Source of the DNA: Chitinophaga lutea
GTDB taxonomy: Bacteria > Bacteroidota > Bacteroidia > Chitinophagales > Chitinophagaceae
NCBI RefSeq assembly: GCF_003813775.1
Contig: NZ_RPDH01000001.1
Coordinates: 2,852,001 to 2,916,000 of the forward strand
Length of the DNA: 64,000 nt
Reading direction: 5' to 3'
A program made the position numbers and the translations under genes. The notes below the pieces were generated by a model. It was given only the letters and a program-made list of their open reading frames with translations, ran no database searches and was not told the origin of the DNA. Shown here one piece after another: positions 41,855-48,501 of this stretch (the first letter of the stretch is position 1; each line of letters opens with the position of its first letter).

Positions 41855-43372
41855 ATGAAAAAGTTACTCTTTATGGTGCTGGCAGCCTGTGCCGGGCACT
41901 ATTCGTATGCACAGCAAAAACCCAATGTTGTTATTATTTATGCGGACGACCTGGGATATGGCGACCTCGGCTGTTACGGGGCCACGAAGGTGAAGACCCC
42001 GCACATCGACCGCCTGGCGAAAGAGGGCATCCGTTTCACCAACGGGCATACCACTTCCGCCACCTGCACGCCGTCCCGTTTTGCGATGCTCACCGGCAAA
42101 TACCCCTGGCGCAAAAGCGGCACCGGCGTATTGCCCGGCGATGCGGCGATGATTGTGCCGGTAGACAAACCTTCACTGGCCACCCTGATGCAAAAGGGCG
42201 GGTATGCCACAGCGCTCGTGGGTAAATGGCACCTGGGGCTCGGCGACGGCAGAACGATCGACTGGAACGGCGAGGTAAGGCCCAGCCCGAACGACGTAGG
42301 CTTCGATTATTCTTTCTGTTTCCCGGCCACGGCGGACCGGGTGCCGACCGTTTTCCTGGAGAACCATACGGTGCTAGGCCTGGATAAAGACGATCCCATC
42401 GAGGTGAATTACCGCCAGAAAGTGGGCAACGACCCTACCGGCAAAGAAAATCCCGAACTGCTGAAAATGGCGTCGTCTCCCGGGCAGGGCCATAATAATA
42501 CCATCGTGAACGGCATCGGCCGCATCGGGTTTATGAAAGGCGGCCACAAAGCACGGTGGACGGATGAAGAACTGGCGTACGCTTTTACCGAGCGGGCGGA
42601 GAAATTCATCGAAGACAACCGGGCCAACCCCTTTTTCCTCTATTTCGCCCTGAGCGATATTCATGTGCCCCGCATGCCCGGCACGGCCTTCAAAGGCCAG
42701 AGCGGCCTCGGCTACCGTGGCGACGCTATCCTGCAAATGGACTGGACGGTGGGCCGCATCATGCAGAAGCTGCAACAGCTGGGCCTTGAAAAAAATACCA
42801 TCGTCATTTTCAGCAGCGACAATGGTCCCGTGCTCGACGACGGCTACCAGGACGGCGCCGTTACCCAGCTCAACGGCCACAAACAGGCCGGCCCGCTGCG
42901 CGGCGGCAAATACAGCGCGTTTGAAGGCGGCACCCGCGTGCCCTGGATAGTGCGCTGGCCCGCAAAAGTAAAAGGCGGTCAAACGTCTGACGCGCTGATC
43001 AGCCAGGTGGACCTGTTCGCCTCCTTCGCCCGTCTCACCAGCCAGCCGCTGGCCGCAGACGATGCGCCGGACAGCTTCGATATGCTCGACGCCCTCACCG
43101 GGAAAGACGGCAAGGGGCGCCCATGGCTCATTCTGCAGGGAGGCGCATTGTCGCTGGTGCAGGGCAGCCTGAAATACATCACCCCCTCGAAAGGGCCGAA
43201 GGTGGCCAAAGAAGTGGATATCGAACTGGGGAACGATACAGAACCGCAATTGTACGACCTGAAAAAAGATATCGGCGAACAGCAGAACATCGCCGCGCAG
43301 TTCCCGGAGAAAGTCAAAGCCATGGCGGCGGAACTGGAACGCCTGAAGGCGGCAGATAAGACAAGAAAATAG
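41855..43372 (+). CDS. Secreted sulfatase (formylglycine-dependent, arylsulfatase-like)
   Basis: 505 residues from MKKLLFMVLAACAGHYSYAQ; an ATG five codons earlier is possible, but this Met gives a standard signal peptide. Catalytic motifs: metal Asp pair D31-D32 in IIYADDLGYGD, the formylglycine motif C71-T-P-S-R75 in TCTPSRFAMLTG, GKWHLG (~124), and SDNGP in the metal site. The Cys form needs an anaerobic or aerobic sulfatase-maturating enzyme, not present here. It should remove sulfate esters from a polysaccharide or other ligand in the periplasm. Unlike many Bacteroidota sulfatases it is not inside a SusCD operon; the nearest loci are about 10 kb before and 3 kb after. Confidence 0.92.
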   Translation: MKKLLFMVLAACAGHYSYAQQKPNVVIIYADDLGYGDLGCYGATKVKTPHIDRLAKEGIRFTNGHTTSATCTPSRFAMLTGKYPWRKSGTGVLPGDAAMIVPVDKPSLATLMQKGGYATALVGKWHLGLGDGRTIDWNGEVRPSPNDVGFDYSFCFPATADRVPTVFLENHTVLGLDKDDPIEVNYRQKVGNDPTGKENPELLKMASSPGQGHNNTIVNGIGRIGFMKGGHKARWTDEELAYAFTERAEKFIEDNRANPFFLYFALSDIHVPRMPGTAFKGQSGLGYRGDAILQMDWTVGRIMQKLQQLGLEKNTIVIFSSDNGPVLDDGYQDGAVTQLNGHKQAGPLRGGKYSAFEGGTRVPWIVRWPAKVKGGQTSDALISQVDLFASFARLTSQPLAADDAPDSFDMLDALTGKDGKGRPWLILQGGALSLVQGSLKYITPSKGPKVAKEVDIELGNDTEPQLYDLKKDIGEQQNIAAQFPEKVKAMAAELERLKAADKTRK

Positions 43373-43408
43373 GATGTATAAAATATTTGCGTGCGTTACG
43401 CTTTAAGA

Positions 43409-43434
43409 AACAGCGCCCTGAACCGGGCGCTGTT
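43409..43434. terminator. Intrinsic terminator after the sulfatase gene
   Basis: Perfect 10-bp stem AACAGCGCCC / GGGCGCTGTT with a six-base loop and a T6 tail on the plus strand. The stop of the convergent DUF4349 gene lies directly behind the tail. Confidence 0.9.
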
Positions 43435-43439
43435 CTTTT

Positions 43440-44315
43440 TTAATCCCTGTTGATGATCCCCATGACTTTTAATTTGTCCATGATGAGTATCAAAATGAAC
43501 ACGGACAATATCACGATGAAGAACCCTGCCATGCTGTAACAGAAATATTCGATGCTCCATTCCAGCGCTACCTTGATGCGGTGCAGCAGGCTCACGTCTT
43601 TTTTGGGAGCACCCTCGTAGAGAGAAAGCCGTACGGTGCAGAATTCGTTTTCGCTGTTGAAGTTGCCGAGCTGCACACCAAGATCCTGCAGGCGCGATTC
43701 GATTTCAAGGATCTTGTCGTGCAGGCTCACAAAATCGGAGATTTCGCCGCCTTTGGATTTCAGTTCCACCAGCGATTCGAGCGTTTTTTGCAGGGACGCT
43801 TTCTGTGCGTTCAGCTGGCGGTATTCGTTGGTTTTATCTTCCTTGATCACCGACATCGACTGCACCGTGCCGATTTTTTGCATGGCGAGGTAAAACGAAT
43901 CGAACGACTCCGGCGTGACGCCGACGAGCAGGTGCAATTCCCGCGCGCCTTTCAGCCCGAAGGCGTTTTCGTACTGAATAATGGCTTTGGCGTCCTGTAC
44001 TTTCCGGCGGATGCGCTGGTTATCGTCCTCAAACCGGCCGGTGCGGGCTCTGACCGTAGCCGTTTTTTCGTACTTCTGGGTATTCGCGGTCTGGGGGGTG
44101 CTATTTTGCATCTGAGCGAAAACCTCCCCCCTTTTTTCGGAGGCGTAATTTTTCCGCAGCCCGTCGATGCCGGAAAAGTAATCCGATACGGCGCTGGCGC
44201 GGCCCGTATCCGTTGCCACATACCCGTACAGGAAACGGAAAGAGAAAAGCAGCAGGAAAAAAGCCAGGAACCAGCGGGATATTCTCCAGAAACGTTTGAC
44301 AAAGTTGGATTTCAT
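43440..44315 (-). CDS. DUF4349 membrane-anchored coiled-coil protein
   Basis: 291 residues. An N-terminal hydrophobic segment (~14-33) acts as signal anchor, and a C-terminal transmembrane helix (~258-283) returns to the cytoplasm. The periplasmic part follows DUF4349: a strand-rich piece around LKGARELHLLVGVTPESFDSFYLAMQKIGTVQSMSVIKEDKT (~122-163), then a coiled coil (~165-215, RQLNAQKASLQKTLESLVELKSKG...SRLQDLG) and a last strand ENEFCTVRLSLYEG. Family function is unknown. It is convergent with the sulfatase gene and has no obvious operon partner. Confidence 0.85.
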   Translation of the reverse strand: MKSNFVKRFWRISRWFLAFFLLLFSFRFLYGYVATDTGRASAVSDYFSGIDGLRKNYASEKRGEVFAQMQNSTPQTANTQKYEKTATVRARTGRFEDDNQRIRRKVQDAKAIIQYENAFGLKGARELHLLVGVTPESFDSFYLAMQKIGTVQSMSVIKEDKTNEYRQLNAQKASLQKTLESLVELKSKGGEISDFVSLHDKILEIESRLQDLGVQLGNFNSENEFCTVRLSLYEGAPKKDVSLLHRIKVALEWSIEYFCYSMAGFFIVILSVFILILIMDKLKVMGIINRD

Positions 44316-44429
44316 GGTAAGTTGTTGGATTTACGGTAAAAGGATGCGGCAGCTATAAAATTCCATAATGTGGGGAGAAATATCCTGTTAGTGACGATAG
44401 CAAACCCGCCACCAGTCTGATGATCAGAA

Positions 44430-44455
44430 AAACGCCCCACGCCAGGCGGGCGTTT
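44430..44455. terminator. Weak hairpin in the 44.4 kb intergenic region
   Basis: AAACGCCC / GGGCGTTT, 8 bp, with a 10-base loop. No strong T-run. It may end transcription of the aldo/keto reductase gene coming from the right (minus strand). Confidence 0.4.
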
Positions 44456-44463
44456 GATGGGTG

Positions 44464-44568
44464 TTCAACGAACCTTCAACGAAGGACCAACGAACCTCCA
44501 ACGAAGGATCAACTTTCCGGTGATCCTTCGTTGATCCCCCAGGGAAGCTTCGTTCATCCTTCGTTGAA
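44464..44568. repeat. Nested inverted and direct repeats of a CAACGAA-based unit
   Basis: Four CAACGAA-containing units stand in direct orientation on the left (44464-44511) and three inverted TTCGTT-type units on the right (44521-44568). They form two perfect nested palindromes: outer arms TTCAACGAAGGA (44475-44486) and TCCTTCGTTGAA (44557-44568); inner arms CAACGAAGGATCA (44499-44511) and TGATCCTTCGTTG (44521-44533). The island ends ten bases before the aldo/keto reductase stop. The rest of the 44316-44578 gap has no gene. Confidence 0.85.
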
Positions 44569-44578
44569 ATGGCTGTTT

Positions 44579-45529
44579 TCAATACGCACTGGCCCGGTCC
44601 AGCTCCGCGGTATCTTCCGCTCCCAGCCGCAACCGTACGGCGGCAAACAGGCTGTTCAGCTGCGCCATACTGGTAGCGCTGGCGATGGGCGCGGTAATAC
44701 CGGGGCGGTTCATCAGCCAGGCAATGGCGACGGTGGCCGGTTGGGTGTTGTGCCGGGCGGCTACTGTATCCAGGGCGGCAAGGATATTGAATCCCCGTTC
44801 ATTGATGTATCTGGAAACATATTTGGTGCGGCTGCTGCCTTCCAGGTCGGCGGTGCTGCGGTATTTGCCCGTGAGGAAACCGCTGGCCAGCGCAAAATAG
44901 GGGATGACGCCGAGGTTGGTTTCCGCCACCAGGGGCGCATATTCCGTTTCATACCGCTCGCGGTCGTAGAGGTTATATTCGGGCTGGAGGGATTGGTACG
45001 AGGGGAACCCTTTATCGAGGCTGACCCGGAGCGACTGCCGGATGCGCGCGGCCGTCATGTTGGAGGTGCCGATGGCGCGTACTTTGCCGGATTGTACGAT
45101 GGACGCGTAAGCTTCGAGCGTTTCTTCGATGGGCGTTTCCGGGTCGTCGTAATGCGTCTGGTACAGGTCGATGTAATCCGTTTGCAGACGGGAAAGAGAA
45201 TCGTCGATGGATTGCAGGATATACTTTTTCCGGAGCCCTTTTTTTGTTTCGCTGAACACGCCGCCCACTTTGGTGGCGAGTATGATTTTATCGCGTTTGC
45301 CGGTTTGGTGCAGCCATTTGCCGATGATCCGCTCGGAGTCGCCGCCGGTATTGCCCGGCACGCGTACGGTGTAGGTGTCTGCCGTATCGACTGCGTTGAA
45401 ACCCGCATCGGTGAAGGCGTCGAGCAGCTGAAAGGAGGTTTTTTCATCCGCCGTCCAGCCGAACACATTGCCGCCAAACATCAGCGGAGCAATGGAGAGG
45501 CCGGAGTTGCCAAGGGTTCTCTTTTCCAT
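44579..45529 (-). CDS. Aldo/keto reductase
   Basis: 316 residues from the ATG at 45529 (MEKRTLGNSGLSIAPLMFGGNVFGW); a 40-residue upstream extension overlaps the divergent neighbour and is rejected. (beta/alpha)8-barrel signatures: FNAVDTADTYTV with the catalytic Asp and Tyr, IILATKVGG (Lys), YIDLYQTHYDDP (His), AIGTSNMT and the NADP-binding IAPIASATS segment. It reduces an aldehyde or ketone with NADPH in the cytoplasm; substrate unknown. It is divergent from the 2-hydroxyacid dehydrogenase gene, separated by 39 bases, so the two may share control. Confidence 0.93.
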   Translation of the reverse strand: MEKRTLGNSGLSIAPLMFGGNVFGWTADEKTSFQLLDAFTDAGFNAVDTADTYTVRVPGNTGGDSERIIGKWLHQTGKRDKIILATKVGGVFSETKKGLRKKYILQSIDDSLSRLQTDYIDLYQTHYDDPETPIEETLEAYASIVQSGKVRAIGTSNMTAARIRQSLRVSLDKGFPSYQSLQPEYNLYDRERYETEYAPLVAETNLGVIPYFALASGFLTGKYRSTADLEGSSRTKYVSRYINERGFNILAALDTVAARHNTQPATVAIAWLMNRPGITAPIASATSMAQLNSLFAAVRLRLGAEDTAELDRASAY

Positions 45530-45568
45530 GCGGGCAAAAATCGCGATTTTATTATGTAATTTCAAAAC

Positions 45569-46534
45569 ATGAAAGCATTCATCACGAGACAGATACCGGA
45601 AGTAGGCCTGCAGCTGCTGCGCGCGGCGGGCATCACGGTGACGGCACATACGGAGAAACGGGAACTGAGTCGGGAGGAACTGACGAACGCCTGTTTACAG
45701 CACGACGCGTTGTTGAGCGTAGGCGGCGGGAACAAAATCGACGCGGAGTTTTTGAATACCTGCCGTCATTTGAAGGTGGTGTCGCTGATGGCGGTGGGAT
45801 ACGATAATGTGGATGTGGACGCGGCAAAACAACTGAACATCCCCATCGGCCACACGCCCGGCGTGCTGAGCAATGCCACGGCCGACACCGCGTTTCTGCT
45901 GATGCTGGCCGTGTCGCGCAAAGCTTTTTACCTGCACAACACGATCGCCCGCGGGGAGTGGGGCTTTTTTGAGCCCACCAAAAACCTGGGGATGGAACTG
46001 AACGGCAGAACGCTGGGCATTTTCGGGCTCGGCAAAATCGGCGCAACACTGGCCAGGAAATGCCGGGGCGCTTATGATATGCCGGTGATCTATCACAACC
46101 GCGGGCGTAATGAGGCCGCCGAACGCGAGCTGGGAGCGGAGTGGGTGCCGTTCGACGAGCTGCTGCACCGGAGCGATGTGTTATCGCTGCACGCCGCGCT
46201 GACCCCGGAAACGAAAGGATTGTTCGACGAAAACGCTTTCGCAAAAATGAAACCTTCTTCCATTTTTATCAATACCGCCCGTGGCGGCATGCACAACGAA
46301 CTGCACCTGCTGAAAGCCCTGCAGGAAGGGCGCATCTGGGGCGCCGGGCTGGATGTGACCAACCCCGAGCCCATGGATCCCGATCATCCCCTGCTGCAAA
46401 TGCCCAATGTGGCCGTGTTGCCGCATATCGGCTCCGCTACGGTGGAAGCGCGGAACGGCATGGCTGTTATCGCCGCCCAAAACCTGATCGCCGGCCTCAA
46501 AGGCGAGCCCCTGCCGCATGCAGTAAAGGGCTGA
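45569..46534 (+). CDS. D-2-hydroxyacid dehydrogenase (glyoxylate/hydroxypyruvate reductase-like)
   Basis: 321 residues, normal length. NAD(P)-binding motif GIFGLGKIGATLA (150-162), the substrate block VGYDNVDV (77-84), catalytic R238 in FINTARGG, E267 in TNPEPMD and H286 in VLPHIGSAT, the complete set of the D-isomer-specific family. It interconverts a 2-keto acid such as glyoxylate or hydroxypyruvate and the D-hydroxy acid with NAD(P)H. Specificity cannot be told from sequence alone. Its terminator hairpin overlaps the stop codon, so the following sigma gene is transcribed separately. Confidence 0.92.
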   Translation: MKAFITRQIPEVGLQLLRAAGITVTAHTEKRELSREELTNACLQHDALLSVGGGNKIDAEFLNTCRHLKVVSLMAVGYDNVDVDAAKQLNIPIGHTPGVLSNATADTAFLLMLAVSRKAFYLHNTIARGEWGFFEPTKNLGMELNGRTLGIFGLGKIGATLARKCRGAYDMPVIYHNRGRNEAAERELGAEWVPFDELLHRSDVLSLHAALTPETKGLFDENAFAKMKPSSIFINTARGGMHNELHLLKALQEGRIWGAGLDVTNPEPMDPDHPLLQMPNVAVLPHIGSATVEARNGMAVIAAQNLIAGLKGEPLPHAVKG

Positions 46535-46555
46535 ACGGAATTTGTGCAGCCCTTT
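46525..46555 (+). terminator. Intrinsic terminator overlapping the dehydrogenase stop
   Basis: 9-bp stem AAAGGGCTG / CAGCCCTTT with a 13-base loop followed by a T-rich tract. The TGA stop codon lies at the junction of the left arm and the loop. Confidence 0.8.
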
Positions 46556-46574
46556 TTGTATTTTTAGGCGTACT

Positions 46575-46582
46575 AAGGGAGG
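46575..46582 (+). promoter_or_regulatory. Ribosome binding site that selects the TTG start of the second ECF sigma
   Basis: AAGGGAGG, a near-perfect anti-16S match and rare in this window, eight bases before the TTG at 46591. A near-consensus -7 box (TATTTTTA, 46559-46566) lies just upstream, giving a leader of about 18 bases. Confidence 0.55.
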
Positions 46583-46590
46583 CTGCATAT

Positions 46591-47193
46591 TTGGGAATAG
46601 ATGAGCACATAACGGAGGATGAACTGTCAGAACGTATTGCCAATGGCGATCAACTCGCATTCAGAGTGATATTCCGCAGGCATTACAAAGCGTTATGCTT
46701 CTTTGGCACGTCCATCACGCAGGACGCGCAGGAGGCGGAAGACCTTGTGCAGGAAACCTTTTCCAAACTCTGGGACAAACGGGCCGACTTCCCCACCACG
46801 GCAAATATCAAAGCCTTCCTGTATATCAGCACCAAAAACGCCTGCCTCAACTTCTTACGGCAGAAACAGCGGCAGACCGAAAAAGAAAAGGATTTTTCCT
46901 ACCTGCAGGATGATGAAACCTCCGCTGCCTTCGACCCCGTGCTGGCCGAAACGGAAATCATCCGGGAGCTGTACAACGAAATAGAACAACTGCCCGCGCA
47001 GTGCCGGCGCGTTTTCAAGATGAGCTATCTCGAAGGCAGGAAGAACGAAGAGATCGCCGCCGCGCTGGGTATCTCGTACAACACCGTGCGCACCCAGAAG
47101 CTCCGTGCGCTGAAGCTCATCCGCGCGTCCCTGATGACCAAAAATCTGCTGCCCGCGCTAATGTTATATATGGCATTTATAAAAATGCATTGA
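46591..47193 (+). CDS. ECF RNA polymerase sigma factor of the second SusCD locus (TTG start)
   Basis: 200 residues if started at TTG 46591, which follows a good ribosome-binding site. The open frame runs much further upstream but only as a shadow of the dehydrogenase gene, and no ATG or GTG fits. Region 2: DQLAFRVIFRRHYKALCFFG and EAEDLVQETFSKLWDKRADF (~17-70). Region 4: NEIEQLPAQCRRVFKMSYLEGRKNEEIAAALGISYNTVRTQK-type HTH (~130-175). It should activate the SusCD operon downstream under control of the FecR partner 91 bases away. The C terminus ends in a short hydrophobic tail (LLPALMLYMAFIK), unusual for a soluble sigma factor but seen in some SusCD-linked ECFs. Confidence 0.9.
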   Translation: MGIDEHITEDELSERIANGDQLAFRVIFRRHYKALCFFGTSITQDAQEAEDLVQETFSKLWDKRADFPTTANIKAFLYISTKNACLNFLRQKQRQTEKEKDFSYLQDDETSAAFDPVLAETEIIRELYNEIEQLPAQCRRVFKMSYLEGRKNEEIAAALGISYNTVRTQKLRALKLIRASLMTKNLLPALMLYMAFIKMH

Positions 47194-47284
47194 ATCCTCG
47201 TCGTTTTTAAGATTTCTCGAAAAAAGTTTACGTTTCCTTTCATCGAAACGGTGAATTCCGTGTTTCTATATTAAAATATCAAAA

Positions 47285-48418
47285 TTGCAGCGGATATCTT
47301 TTCTCATACTCCGGCATTTACGGAACGAACTGACTGCGGCCGAACAGGAAGAACTGTCGGCCTGGGTAGCCGCTTCCCCCGACAATCGCCGCTTTTTTGA
47401 AGCCAACACGCAGGACGAGGGGCTGTCGCGAAAGCTGCGGCAGTATGAGGCGTTTGATGAAGAAGCGGCCTGGGCAAAGTTTGCGGGAGAGCGCTTCCCT
47501 GAAAAAATGCGCTCCGTAAAAGGGCGTAATCGCTGGTGGGCCGCTGCGGCCGCGGCCATTTTAATCGCGACCGCCGCTGCCTGGTGGTGGCAACCGGCCC
47601 GGCAGGCGCCGCAGGTGGCTCAAGAGGCCCCGGTGGTATTGCCGGGAAGCAACAAAGCGGTTCTCACGCTGGCCGATGGTTCGGCCGTAACGCTCGACAG
47701 TGCGGGTAATCAGGTGATCATGCAGGCTGGCACCGCCATTCGCCAGCAGGGTGGTCAATTGGAATATAAGGATGCGGAAAATGCGGCCGTTGGGTGGAAT
47801 ACCCTGCGCACGCCCCGGGGCGGTCAGTTCAAGATCACCCTTGGCGACGGCACGAAGGTATGGCTCAATGCCGCTTCTTCCCTCCGGTACCCCACTGCTT
47901 TCACCGGCGCCGACCGCACCGTGGAGGTGAGCGGCGAAGCTTATTTCGAAGTTGTGAAAAATGCTGAGAAACCTTTCCTGGTAAAGATCAGCAACGACAA
48001 TACCGTCACTGTGCTGGGCACGCGTTTTAACGTAAATGCCTATACGGACGAGGCCAGCATCAATACGACCCTGCTCGAAGGGGCCGTGCGCGTCAATGCC
48101 GGCGGCCAGGAACGGGTGCTGCAGCCGGGCCAGCAGGCGCAGATCAGCGCAGGCGGCATCAAAGTGGTGACGGCGGACACGGAACAGGCCGTTGCCTGGA
48201 AAAACGAAATATTCAATTTCCGCGATGCGGACATCAGGGCGGTCATGCGCCAACTCAGCCGCTGGTATGATGTGGAAGTGGTGTATCAGGGCAATGTGCC
48301 CGCCCGCCGCTTCCAGGGCGAAATTCAGCGAAACCTGCCGTTGCAGGACGTACTGGAAGGCCTTAAAACAACAGGTATCCAGTTTACCATCGAAGGAAGG
48401 AAAATTATCATCCAATAA
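47285..48418 (+). CDS. FecR-type anti-sigma factor of the second locus (TTG start)
   Basis: 377 residues. No ATG or GTG lies between the upstream in-frame stop (47252) and the helical N terminus, so TTG at 47285 is the only conventional start. The N-terminal helices (LRHLRNELTAAEQEELSAWVAASPDNRRFFE) bind sigma. A transmembrane helix lies at ~83-101 (WWAAAAAAILIATAAAWWW). The periplasmic FecR domain has TPRGGQFKITLGDGTKVWLNAASSLRYP, VEVSGEAYFEVVKNAEKPF and VLGTRFNVNAYTDE; the DUF4974-like end runs to ILEGLKTTGIQF-type sequence. Expected to pass a signal from SusC to the sigma factor. Confidence 0.92.
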   Translation: MQRISFLILRHLRNELTAAEQEELSAWVAASPDNRRFFEANTQDEGLSRKLRQYEAFDEEAAWAKFAGERFPEKMRSVKGRNRWWAAAAAAILIATAAAWWWQPARQAPQVAQEAPVVLPGSNKAVLTLADGSAVTLDSAGNQVIMQAGTAIRQQGGQLEYKDAENAAVGWNTLRTPRGGQFKITLGDGTKVWLNAASSLRYPTAFTGADRTVEVSGEAYFEVVKNAEKPFLVKISNDNTVTVLGTRFNVNAYTDEASINTTLLEGAVRVNAGGQERVLQPGQQAQISAGGIKVVTADTEQAVAWKNEIFNFRDADIRAVMRQLSRWYDVEVVYQGNVPARRFQGEIQRNLPLQDVLEGLKTTGIQFTIEGRKIIIQ

Positions 48419-48423
48419 AAAAA

Positions 48424-48449
48424 CCGGAGGCGCTTGGACCCGCCCCCGG
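48424..48449. promoter_or_regulatory. Hairpin in the leader between fecR and susC (second locus)
   Basis: CCGGAGGCG / CGCCCCCGG, nine pairs with one mismatch and an 8-base loop, six bases after the fecR stop. It takes the same position as the hairpin at 25223-25247 in the first locus, though the sequence differs. Confidence 0.45.
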
Positions 48450-48501
48450 CACACGTCTGGATGTTTTAAATGTGTATTCTCTATCCAAACAATGCAAATC
48501 T

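Noticed and set aside
46141..46590. Upstream extension of the second ECF sigma frame
   Set aside because: Runs through the dehydrogenase gene in another frame and crosses its terminator; the Shine-Dalgarno site and TTG at 46591 fit the family N terminus.
48472..48501. GTG start for the second SusC
   Set aside because: ATG at 48502 gives the typical SusC N terminus (MQLN...); the ten upstream residues add nothing.
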